From contig JBFMAE010000250.1 of assembly GCA_040756085.1 (NCBI GenBank), positions 1-22,730 of the forward strand: 22,730 nucleotides of DNA. The letters are read 5' to 3'. How positions within the stretch are numbered: position 1 is the stretch's first letter; each line of letters starts with the position of its first letter. The notes under the pieces are model-generated. The model worked only from the letters and a program-made list of their open reading frames with translations. It was not told where the DNA came from and searched no databases. Below are positions 7,358-13,936 of the stretch, piece after piece. The DNA comes from JBFMAE01 sp040756085. GTDB taxonomy: Bacteria; Desulfobacterota; BSN033; UBA1163. A program made the position numbers and the translations under genes.

Positions 7358-8122
7358 ATGGAAAATGTAATATGGGTGGCCTTACCACTCATCGGGTTGA
7401 CCGGAGGTTTCGTTTCAGGGCTCCTCGGAATAGGCGGGGGAGTGATCATGCTTCCCCTCCTCACTTTTATAGGGAAGGTTCCTTTGAAACTTGCCACGGG
7501 GACAGATTTGGTACATGTATTTATTGTTGCAACAACTGGTATGCTTTCCTATTTCCGTAAAGGAATGGTCGATTTAAAAGCTGGACTTATCATCGGCATT
7601 GCTGGCGTGGCAGGAGGATTCATAGGTTCATTTATATGCATTTCCCTCTCCTCCCACTTTCTTCAACTCCTTTATCTTTTCGTAATCGGATTAGCTATTG
7701 CCTTACTTTTTATTCCCTTAAAGTTGGAGGATGAAAACTATGAAAAGGGTAATTTCAATAAACCCTTTGGAATTAGCATTGGTTTTGGAGTTGGCTCCTT
7801 AGCAGGGCTTTTGGGGGTTGGGGGAGGTTTTATTATCATTCCATTCATGATTTACTTTCTCAAGATTCCACTTAGGGTGGCGATTGGCACATCTCTCCTC
7901 ATCATTCTGATCTCTTCGATTGGGACCATCGGCGCCAAGTTCGGGGTTGGACATATCAATCTATTCATCACCCTTCTTGTAATCTCAGGTTCGGTCATTG
8001 GGGCGCTGATCGGAGCGCATGTCAGCCGAAAGACCAACGTCGTATTCCTCCGATTGATTCTCCTTTCCCTTCTCATCACTATTTTAATCACCGTTGGATA
8101 TAAAACGATTACCATGCCTTAA
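7358..8122 (+). CDS. TauE/SafE-family membrane protein (probable sulfite/anion exporter)
   Basis: This 254-residue, strongly hydrophobic protein has about eight membrane segments in two repeated halves. Each half begins with a glycine-rich signature: GLTGGFVSGLLGIGGGVIMLPLL near residues 12-34 and GSLAGLLGVGGGFIIIPFM near 146-164. That inverted repeat defines the TauE/SafE (DUF81) family. Members next to sulfonate or sulfite genes are thought to export sulfite or sulfoacetate, though many have other cargo. GGGAG stands just before ATG 7358, and the gene is 15 bp after sat, so co-transcription is likely. Its place suggests export of an anion made or used in the Sat pathway. Confidence 0.9.
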   Translation: MENVIWVALPLIGLTGGFVSGLLGIGGGVIMLPLLTFIGKVPLKLATGTDLVHVFIVATTGMLSYFRKGMVDLKAGLIIGIAGVAGGFIGSFICISLSSHFLQLLYLFVIGLAIALLFIPLKLEDENYEKGNFNKPFGISIGFGVGSLAGLLGVGGGFIIIPFMIYFLKIPLRVAIGTSLLIILISSIGTIGAKFGVGHINLFITLLVISGSVIGALIGAHVSRKTNVVFLRLILLSLLITILITVGYKTITMP

Positions 8123-8301
8123 ATGTTCACTCGAAGCGATCCAAATCCGGTTCTCTACAAAAATCTATAAAGCCTCCTTGGAAAACTTCGGGAACATTTA
8201 TAAAATGATAAGAGAAAAAGAATAACCCGTTTGATAATGAATCAGAGCATCAGTCAGGGTCAGGCAACGGCAATAAGGTATTGACCCCCGAAGTGAGTAG
8301 G

Positions 8302-9420
8302 ATGAAAAGAGTTGTCTTGTCCATTGCTGCAGGAGTGTGCTTAATTGCATTCCCCATAGGTTGTGCTTCTACTGTTACGGAGAATATTGAAAGGAAGCCT
8401 GCTGGCAGTCCCCAGGAGGCCGTCTCAAGTAAGACAACCGGGTTTATTGATACCCACAATCACCTCTTCGGACGGTTCAGCACGCGCCTGGGTGGTGAGG
8501 AGATCGACTATGAGGGTGCGGCCAAAGTGGCCATGGCTGCCATGAAACAATCCGGCATCAAAAAGATGTTTATCATGCCGCCCCCTTTTTCTCCGGGTCA
8601 TCGAGGTCAATACACTTTTGACGACTTGATTGGCGTTGTCAAGAAATTCCCCGACCGATTTGCCTTTCTGGGGGGCGGTGGGACACTTAATGTGATGATT
8701 CACCAGGCCGTGCAGGATGAGACCCTTAAACGGGGAATAGAGAGCCGGTTCAAAAGGACGGCTGTAGAGATCCTTTCGAGGGGAGCCATTGGATTTGGAG
8801 AACTCACAGCAGAACACTTATCTTTGAGATACGACCATCCTTATGAATCAGCCCCTCCGGATCATCCCTTATTTTTGCTTCTCTCTGACATTGCTGCGCG
8901 CCACGGAGTGCCTATTGATATCCATATGGAGGCTGTTCCAAAGGACATGCCCCTACCAAAGATCAGGAGGCTTGAATCACCTCATAATCCGAAGGTCCTG
9001 CATTCAAACATAGCGGCCTTCGAGCGGTTGCTGGCTCACAACCGGAATGCCAAGGTCATCTGGGCTCATGCGGGGTGGTGCAATACTGGACATCGTACTC
9101 CTGAGCTCTGTGCTGAACTGTTAGGAAGGCATTCCAACCTGTATATGAGTTTCAAGATCAGACCAGACAGCATGGCTCAGACGAGGCCTCTGGCAGAAGA
9201 TCTTCGGATAAAACCGGATTGGCTCAACCTGATCCGAACCTATCCGGACCGATTTGTCATAGGGAGCGATCATTTTTATGGATCGCCAAGAGCCCCCACA
9301 CAGATAAGACCTCACCGGGGGAGAGGGGTTGATACAGAACACTTGCTGGCTGCCCTGTCCCCTGAACTGGCTCATAAGGTTGGCTATGAAAATGCTCTGC
9401 ATCTCTTTAAACTGAAATAA
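8302..9420 (+). CDS. Lipoprotein amidohydrolase (amidohydrolase_2/TIM-barrel metal hydrolase)
   Basis: This 372-residue protein has a lipoprotein signal MKRVVLSIAAGVCLIAFPIG followed by C21 in a lipobox, so it should be anchored in a membrane facing the periplasm. The TIM-barrel amidohydrolase features are FIDTHNHLFG (metal HxH at 52/54), DIHMEA, VIWAHAGW and VIGSDHFYG, in the order expected for PF04909. Most relatives are cytoplasmic decarboxylases or lactone/ester hydrolases; a lipid-anchored form is less usual. ATG 8302 is chosen because the signal peptide begins there; a TTG at 8281 in the same frame is less likely. The 180-bp gap after the TauE gene makes membership of the same operon uncertain. 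Substrate unknown. Confidence 0.82.
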   Translation: MKRVVLSIAAGVCLIAFPIGCASTVTENIERKPAGSPQEAVSSKTTGFIDTHNHLFGRFSTRLGGEEIDYEGAAKVAMAAMKQSGIKKMFIMPPPFSPGHRGQYTFDDLIGVVKKFPDRFAFLGGGGTLNVMIHQAVQDETLKRGIESRFKRTAVEILSRGAIGFGELTAEHLSLRYDHPYESAPPDHPLFLLLSDIAARHGVPIDIHMEAVPKDMPLPKIRRLESPHNPKVLHSNIAAFERLLAHNRNAKVIWAHAGWCNTGHRTPELCAELLGRHSNLYMSFKIRPDSMAQTRPLAEDLRIKPDWLNLIRTYPDRFVIGSDHFYGSPRAPTQIRPHRGRGVDTEHLLAALSPELAHKVGYENALHLFKLK

Positions 9421-9588
9421 TCGGGAACGGGTTCCAAAGGAAAAGATTCGGGTTCATCCATAATAAAGTTGGTCCTGCTCTAATTGCAGATGAGTTAATG
9501 AGTGAATGGGTAAATGAGTTATTGGGTTATTAAGTCATTAAAAATAAGAATACATCATTAGCCAAAGCATGGTGTTGCCCAGCAGAAA

Positions 9589-9870
9589 ATGTTGACGTTG
9601 AGGAAGAAGATTGCTGAAATCCTAGAAAAGGATTGTCTTGATTTACGGGAGGTTTCGCAACGGTTTGGAATCAAGGAAAGAGAAGTTCTTGATCATCTTC
9701 AGCATATTGCTAAATCTGTTTATCCCAGACGTCTTATGGCGGAACCGGCCTCTTGCAAACAATGTGGTTTCTCTTTCAAGAAGCGGACTCGCCTGAACAC
9801 TCCAAGCCGTTGTCCCGTCTGTAAAAGCGAACATATTTCCCCACCCCGATTTAAGATCAACCATTCCTAA
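9589..9870 (+). CDS. Small HTH plus zinc-ribbon protein, predicted transcriptional regulator
   Basis: This 93-residue protein has an N-terminal winged-helix-like part (about 1-45; LREVSQRFGIKEREVLDHLQHI). It is followed by a rubredoxin-like zinc ribbon with CKQCGFSF and CPVCKSEH (four cysteines as two CxxC pairs about 20 residues apart). This layout matches the small predicted regulators of COG3357, known mostly from archaea and anaerobic bacteria. Target genes are unknown. The Shine-Dalgarno is weak; ATG 9589 is the first possible start. It stands alone between an amidohydrolase gene and a protease relic. Confidence 0.72.
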   Translation: MLTLRKKIAEILEKDCLDLREVSQRFGIKEREVLDHLQHIAKSVYPRRLMAEPASCKQCGFSFKKRTRLNTPSRCPVCKSEHISPPRFKINHS

Positions 9871-9913
9871 GAAGAGAGAAGATAGGGGGAAAGCGTTTGC
9901 ATTCATTGAATCT

Positions 9914-10186
9914 TCAGGGCAGCAGGATTCCGATCAGCGTTCCGATCATCCACCGGAAGAGTCCGATAAGTGGATCCAAAATGCCCAGATAAAGGAACCC
10001 GATGATGATAAAGAATCCGTAAGGCTCCAGGCAGGCAAGGAAATACCGGGTTCTTCCCGATACGATTCCCATCAGTATCTTTGAGCCGTCCAGAGGTGGA
10101 ATGGGAATCAAATTAAGAGCGGCCAACGTGATATTGATCTGGACCACATAGTAGATGGGGATGATGGCAATCCCTTCCCCGCCTCT
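9914..10186 (-). pseudogene. C-terminal relic of a site-2 (M50) protease
   Basis: The open frame encodes IAIIPIYYVVQINITLAALN, then LIPIPPLDGSKILMG and two further hydrophobic segments, and stops at 9914. NLIPIPPLDG is the C-terminal zinc-ligand motif (N/DPxxDG type) of short bacterial M50 proteases (about 200-220 residues). The N-terminal half with HExxH is absent: TGA TGA stops stand in frame immediately upstream and the DNA beyond becomes AT-rich and non-coding. GTG 10147 would be the only likely start of a 77-residue product. It is best read as the tail left after deletion of the 5' half. A functional short product is unlikely. Confidence 0.68.
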
Positions 10187-10381
10187 TCATCAAACATTCT
10201 TCCGGCCCTTTCAACCCGTGGAGGAATAGGGATGTTTTGTGCAATAACGATTTATAATTTTACAATATATGGGGACATAAATAAAATGGTAATTTACTTT
10301 TTTCAAGATATTTAGTAAAAGAGATTTATGGCGTGGGCAGGCATGGGGCGAAGATAAGAAACATGATTGAAGAAAGTGAAG

Positions 10382-10969
10382 ATGGGAAAAGAGATAAAAC
10401 TGCCAAAACCAAAAGAAAAAGGATCCACTTCAATTGAAGAAACACTCAATCAAAGGAGGTCCGTAAGGGATTATAAGAAGGGTCCGTTAAGCCTGGAGCA
10501 GATCTCCCAGCTCCTCTGGGCCGCTTCGGGTAAAAATCGGTACCGCCGAACTGCTCCTTCGGCCGGAGCGACCTATCCATTAGAAACCTACCTGGTGTCG
10601 GGAGAAGTTGAGGGGTTGGAACCGGGCCTCTATCATTATTCTTATTCAAGTCACATTTTGGAAAGAACAAAGGATCAGGATATCCGAAGTAGACTATCCC
10701 AAGCTGCCCTGGGAGAGAGGATGATTGAAAAAGCACCCGCAAGTATTATCATTGCCTCAGATTATGATAGGACAACCGGCTATTACGGTCAAAGGGGAAT
10801 CCGCTATGTCCATATGGAGGCAGGCCATGTGGGACAAAATGTTTCCCTTCAGGCTGTCGCATTGAAGTTAGGGACAGTCATGATCGGGGCTTTTGAAGAC
10901 AAACAGGTCAAGGAAATCCTGGGAATAAAAGAGGAACCCCTTTACATCCTTCCAGTGGGTAAGATTTAA
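10382..10969 (+). CDS. SagB-type nitroreductase-family dehydrogenase
   Basis: This 195-residue FMN-dependent protein contains SIEETLNQRRSVRDYKKGPL, LLWAASG, TAPSAGATYPLE, GLYHY, YVHMEAGHVGQNVSLQA and a final LYILPVGK. These mark the SagB/nitroreductase family, in which SagB oxidises azolines in peptide toxins, but most stand-alone members have unknown substrates. No YcaO, precursor peptide or transporter is nearby, so a role in a modified peptide pathway is not supported. The start is uncertain: ATG 10382 follows GAAAGTGAAG; TTG 10367 in the same frame is an alternative. It lacks the N-terminal export signal seen in some relatives. It converges with the DUF3047 gene. Confidence 0.85.
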   Translation: MGKEIKLPKPKEKGSTSIEETLNQRRSVRDYKKGPLSLEQISQLLWAASGKNRYRRTAPSAGATYPLETYLVSGEVEGLEPGLYHYSYSSHILERTKDQDIRSRLSQAALGERMIEKAPASIIIASDYDRTTGYYGQRGIRYVHMEAGHVGQNVSLQAVALKLGTVMIGAFEDKQVKEILGIKEEPLYILPVGKI

Positions 10970-11069
10970 GGATGTGACAACCCCCGGCTCAATTCATCGG
11001 GGCGTCCTGTCTCTCTTACAACAAGCCTTCCGGATAGCAGAAAAGGCCTTCTCACAGAATTCCTTCAAA

Positions 11070-11726
11070 TCACTTTCTTTTCAGAAGAGGTTCGGAATAG
11101 TAGGCGGTCACCATCTCGTTGCTGTGGTCGGTGTCGGTTTGGATTCCTATGGCCAACACACCATCGGGTTCTGTTCCAAAGGCAGCTTTATAATCTTTAT
11201 GAATATTCCTCTTCTCATAGACCCATTGGCCTGCCTTTCCTTCTCCAGATTCCAGTACAAAAATCTTGCAGGACTTATCTCCAGGATGGTCGAAAACATG
11301 ACTTCTGGGGAGACGGCTTGCCCAGATATATTCGATTTTGAAACCCACGGGTTCTCCTTTTCTGAAAAGGCCATAACTTCCCCCTTTCCCGAAGACGACG
11401 ATGACCCGTGCTGCCGAATCATATCGGTCCTTTCTTGTCTCTATGGCAGAGCGGACCACATTCGATATTTTCCACCTCCAGGAGAGGATGGGAAGATCTT
11501 TTTCCTTCTCTCTGACTTCCTTGAAGAGGGAAGATCGGCTGGCTAAACTCTCGGCCTTGATGATCCCTTTTCCGGCCCTCGAATATTGAGTGGGAGGGAC
11601 AGCAAAGGAGGAGACCATCCACCATCCCTTGACCGGTGACTTCTCTTCTTCGGGTTTCTCCGACACAGAAGGCCCGAACGGAAGCTGGACCAAAATCATG
11701 CTGAGGATGATAAGGAAAAGTTTCAT
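11070..11726 (-). CDS. DUF3047 secreted protein
   Basis: This 218-residue protein begins MKLFLIILSMILVQLPFGPS, a signal peptide. The mature part has LPILSWRWKISN, DRYDSAARVIVVFGKG, FKIEYIWASRLPRSHVFDHP, KCKIF-like KSCKIFVLESG and VLAIGIQTDTDHSNEMVTAYY, the conserved blocks of DUF3047. The function of the family is unknown; it is a beta-sandwich-like periplasmic protein in many Proteobacteria. AGAGGA lies eight bases before ATG 11726. The gene is divergent from a lytic transglycosylase gene across about 90 bp, so both may be envelope genes sharing a control region. Confidence 0.85.
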   Translation of the reverse strand: MKLFLIILSMILVQLPFGPSVSEKPEEEKSPVKGWWMVSSFAVPPTQYSRAGKGIIKAESLASRSSLFKEVREKEKDLPILSWRWKISNVVRSAIETRKDRYDSAARVIVVFGKGGSYGLFRKGEPVGFKIEYIWASRLPRSHVFDHPGDKSCKIFVLESGEGKAGQWVYEKRNIHKDYKAAFGTEPDGVLAIGIQTDTDHSNEMVTAYYSEPLLKRK

Positions 11727-11816
11727 TTTGGAAAATCCTCTCTACCCTGGACAATTATACCCTAAATCTCGATTTCACTGTTGAAAAAAGTGGTAGGACC
11801 TGCTAAATTCACAATT

Positions 11817-12695
11817 ATGAAAAAATGTTGTTTACACCATAAAATCCGATATTTGATTTTTGTCCTCTTCATCCTGTTCACCACCGTGGCCTATGGGCAA
11901 GATAGCAATGAAATTCCTTCTTTTTATCAAATGCTTATCTATCGGCTCTCACAGGAGGGATTTGATTTTGGATTTTTATCTCAATTGTTCATTGACCCTC
12001 GTGCAGTCCTAAACCCATCCTTGATGACCCTGTCCTTGGTATCGAGAGAAACAACGGAATTATACATCCCTTTTTTAACTCCAGAATCCATCCTCCTTGC
12101 CAAAACATTTCTCCGTGAGAATCTCAAGATTTTAAAAGAAATGGAAAAACGGTTTAACGTCGATAAAGAGGTCGTTGTGGCCATCCTCCTGGTAGAATCA
12201 AGGTTTGGAGAGAATATAGGAAAGTACCGGGTCATTCCCACACTGGCAAGCATAGCATTGATGGACTCTTCAGAGAACCTGTTGAAGAATTATGAGATCC
12301 TTTGGGAAGACAATCCTGAAATCTCCTTTGAATGGTTAGAAAACCGGGGAAGGAGAAGGGCCCATTGGGCTTACAATGAGTTGAAATATTTCCTGAAGAT
12401 CATCCGCCATGAAGAGATCGACCCACTGGAGGTCTATGGTTCTAAGGCTGGCGCCATGGGCATGGCTCAATTCATCCCTTCAAGTTACCTCGTTTATGCC
12501 CTGAATGAAAAGGGATTGGAGAAATGGCTTCTCAACAAGGAAGAGGCGATCTTCAGTATTGGGAATTACTTAAAATCTCATGGATGGAAAAAGAACCTGA
12601 GTATTGAAAAGAAGAAACGAATCCTCTGGTATTACAACTACAGCGAGCCCTATATAGAAACCGTCTTCCGGGTCGCCCAAAAGATAAAACATTAA
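11817..12695 (+). CDS. MltB-like lytic murein transglycosylase
   Basis: This 292-residue exported protein has its signal anchor within residues 11-27 (RYLIFVLFILFTTVAYG). The catalytic glutamate is E127 in AILLVESRFGENIG, and the goose-lysozyme-like core continues with GSKAGAMGMAQFIPSSY (208-224) and AIFSIGNYLKSHGW. These are the usual marks of MltB-type enzymes, which cut peptidoglycan glycan strands to 1,6-anhydro ends. ATG 11817 gives a proper signal peptide; a TTG at 11781 in frame would add 12 polar residues before it. It lacks a lipobox, so it is probably soluble in the periplasm. No cell-wall operon surrounds it. Confidence 0.88.
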   Translation: MKKCCLHHKIRYLIFVLFILFTTVAYGQDSNEIPSFYQMLIYRLSQEGFDFGFLSQLFIDPRAVLNPSLMTLSLVSRETTELYIPFLTPESILLAKTFLRENLKILKEMEKRFNVDKEVVVAILLVESRFGENIGKYRVIPTLASIALMDSSENLLKNYEILWEDNPEISFEWLENRGRRRAHWAYNELKYFLKIIRHEEIDPLEVYGSKAGAMGMAQFIPSSYLVYALNEKGLEKWLLNKEEAIFSIGNYLKSHGWKKNLSIEKKKRILWYYNYSEPYIETVFRVAQKIKH

Positions 12696-12698
12696 TTT

Positions 12699-12785
12699 AG
12701 GGTTCGAGGATTCCAGGAGTCGAGGGTTCAAGTGAATTTTATTTTTTTAATTTAACCCGAATCCTTGACCCCTTGAACCCTTGAT
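12699..12785. repeat. Imperfect inverted repeat made of GGGTTCGAGGATTC-like units
   Basis: The left arm (12699-12732) contains GGGTTCGAGGATTCC and then GAGGGTTCAAG. The right arm (12754-12785) contains their complements CCCGAATCC and CCTTGAACCC. An AT-rich loop of about 20 bases separates them. It lies just after the transglycosylase stop and could act as a terminator. Its composite arms look like a dispersed intergenic palindrome rather than a simple terminator. Confidence 0.6.
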
Positions 12786-12798
12786 TTAGGAGAAAACC

Positions 12799-13056
12799 AT
12801 GAAGTGCCCCAATTGCAATATGGAACTTCAACTGGAGGTTAGGAGGGATTACACCAAGCCCCTCTTCGCCCTCCTGATCCTCTTGTTGACCGCCCTCTTC
12901 TTTGTGGGGATTCGAATGCGTGGGGAGAACGAATCTCTGAAATCGAAAATCATACAACTTGAGAAGAAGATCGAATATTATGGATCGACCCTCCTCGATT
13001 ACCAGAAAGCCATCGAAAAGTTCATCCAGAAAATGCCTGAGGGAAAGACGAAATAA
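12799..13056 (+). CDS. Small zinc-ribbon/single-membrane-helix/coiled-coil protein
   Basis: This 85-residue protein starts with one CxxC pair (MKCPNCNMELQLEV) and continues with a single membrane helix (about 23-40, LFALLILLLTALFFVGI). It ends in a charged, coiled-coil-like segment (GENESLKSKIIQLEKKIEYY) to the C-terminus. I do not recognise a named family. A single CxxC could bind metal only as a dimer or be a remnant of a zinc-ribbon. TTTAGGAGAAAACC gives a good Shine-Dalgarno before ATG 12799. It converges with the HoxU-like gene. Confidence 0.65.
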   Translation: MKCPNCNMELQLEVRRDYTKPLFALLILLLTALFFVGIRMRGENESLKSKIIQLEKKIEYYGSTLLDYQKAIEKFIQKMPEGKTK

Positions 13057-13087
13057 GACCTAAGTAAATTAAATTCCAACAATCAAA

Positions 13088-13138
13088 CCCCTGCCCGCGT
13101 CTGCCTGCGGCAGGCCTGCTGCAGGAAAGACGGAGGGG
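13088..13138. terminator. GC-rich hairpin between convergent genes
   Basis: A long imperfect hairpin runs from CCCCTGCCCGCGTCT to AGACGGAGGGG. Inside it are the nested palindromes GCCTGCGGCAGGC and CCTGCTGCAGG. It stands between the stops of two convergent genes (13056 and 13165) and may terminate both directions. There is no clear T-tract, so it may instead be a dispersed GC-rich repeat. Confidence 0.5.
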
Positions 13139-13164
13139 AAGGTTAATTTAGGAAGGAGTCTAAA

Positions 13165-13839
13165 TCATAGGGGGTTCTGTTCGCAGAAGCAGCCGAAGGT
13201 CCCGGTGGGACAGCAGTTTGGCATTTCTTCAAGGCGAACACATCTTCCACAGAGTTCACCGGGTTCTTTTACTCCCTGGCAAGGAACGATCATTCCTGGG
13301 CAGACATAATCGCAACCCCGGCAGAGACGGCAGGTCTCCGGCCTCACTTCAAAGGGCATACTCACCCTTCGGCCCATCCCTCTTCCAACAAATCCGAGGG
13401 CCTTTCCATCCATCTGTTCGTAACACATCCGGATGCAGAGGCCGCAGAGGATACAACGGTTATCCTCCATCGGAAACCGGATCTTCAGGAGTCCCATCCG
13501 GGCAGCAATATCCTGGGCTATTTTTACATTGGGGGCACTGGCCACTAAGAGCTCAGCCAACATTTTCCTTGCGCGGATGATTCGTGGAGATTGGGTTTGA
13601 ATCGCCATTCCCTCCCTGACTTCATGAGTGCATGAGGTGTCGATAAAGGTTTTACCCCCTCCGTTATTGCTGATTTCGACGACACAGATCCGACACCCCC
13701 CGTAGGGCGAGAGGTGTTCCATGTAACATACCGTAGGGATGTGGATCCCAAATTGACGGGCAGCCTCAAAAATGGTGCTTCCCTCCTCCACATCGATCGC
13801 TCTTCCATCGATGGTGATGTTGACAGTTTTGATTTCCAT
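13165..13839 (-). CDS. HoxU/NuoG-N-like iron-sulfur protein with Cys-rich tail
   Basis: This 224-residue protein begins with a plant-type [2Fe-2S] domain (C38, C49, C52, C70; YGGCRICVVE). Two [4Fe-4S] motifs follow: CILCGLCIRMC (C129-C139) and CRLCRGCDYVC (C170-C180). The His-Cys [4Fe-4S] motif normally found between them in NuoG/HoxU is missing (positions about 100-120 have none of its ligands). The last 40 residues hold seven further cysteines (187, 197, 200, 209, 210, 217, 219), which could bind another cluster. It is the last gene of the regulator-NuoE-NuoF operon, about 100 bp after nuoF. It probably carries electrons from NuoF to an enzyme not encoded here. Confidence 0.85.
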   Translation of the reverse strand: MEIKTVNITIDGRAIDVEEGSTIFEAARQFGIHIPTVCYMEHLSPYGGCRICVVEISNNGGGKTFIDTSCTHEVREGMAIQTQSPRIIRARKMLAELLVASAPNVKIAQDIAARMGLLKIRFPMEDNRCILCGLCIRMCYEQMDGKALGFVGRGMGRRVSMPFEVRPETCRLCRGCDYVCPGMIVPCQGVKEPGELCGRCVRLEEMPNCCPTGTFGCFCEQNPL

Positions 13840-13865
13840 CTCTAATCTCCTCTACCTGTCTTACT

Positions 13866-13922
13866 TCTCCCCTCCATCCTCTGTAGCATAGCTACTGCGG
13901 AGGACAGGCATCAAGGGGGAGG
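13866..13922. repeat. Palindromic intergenic repeat between nuoF and the HoxU-like gene
   Basis: The core is TCCTCTGTAGC, then ATA, then GCTACTGCGGAGGA, a stem with a 3-base bulge. It is framed by outer arms TCTCCCCTCC and AAGGGGGAG. It lies inside an otherwise tight operon, so it may stabilise or attenuate the message. Its form suggests a dispersed palindromic element of this genome, which cannot be tested from one window. Confidence 0.5.
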
Positions 13923-13936
13923 GGAAATGATCTGGG

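Noticed and set aside
8178..8204. TTGGAA / TATAAA promoter before the amidohydrolase gene
   Set aside because: The spacing is only 15 bases and the boxes are weak, so it was not annotated.
9486..9548. Short repeats of GAGTTAATGAGTGAATGGG type after the amidohydrolase gene
   Set aside because: They are imperfect, low-complexity and without a regular unit, so not a CRISPR or a defined repeat array.
10382..10969. SagB as part of a ribosomal peptide (thiazole/oxazole) cluster
   Set aside because: No YcaO cyclodehydratase, E1-like protein, short precursor or exporter is present nearby.
10974..11546. 190-residue plus-strand open frame
   Set aside because: It is the complement of the DUF3047 gene, which has a signal peptide and conserved blocks; the plus frame has none.
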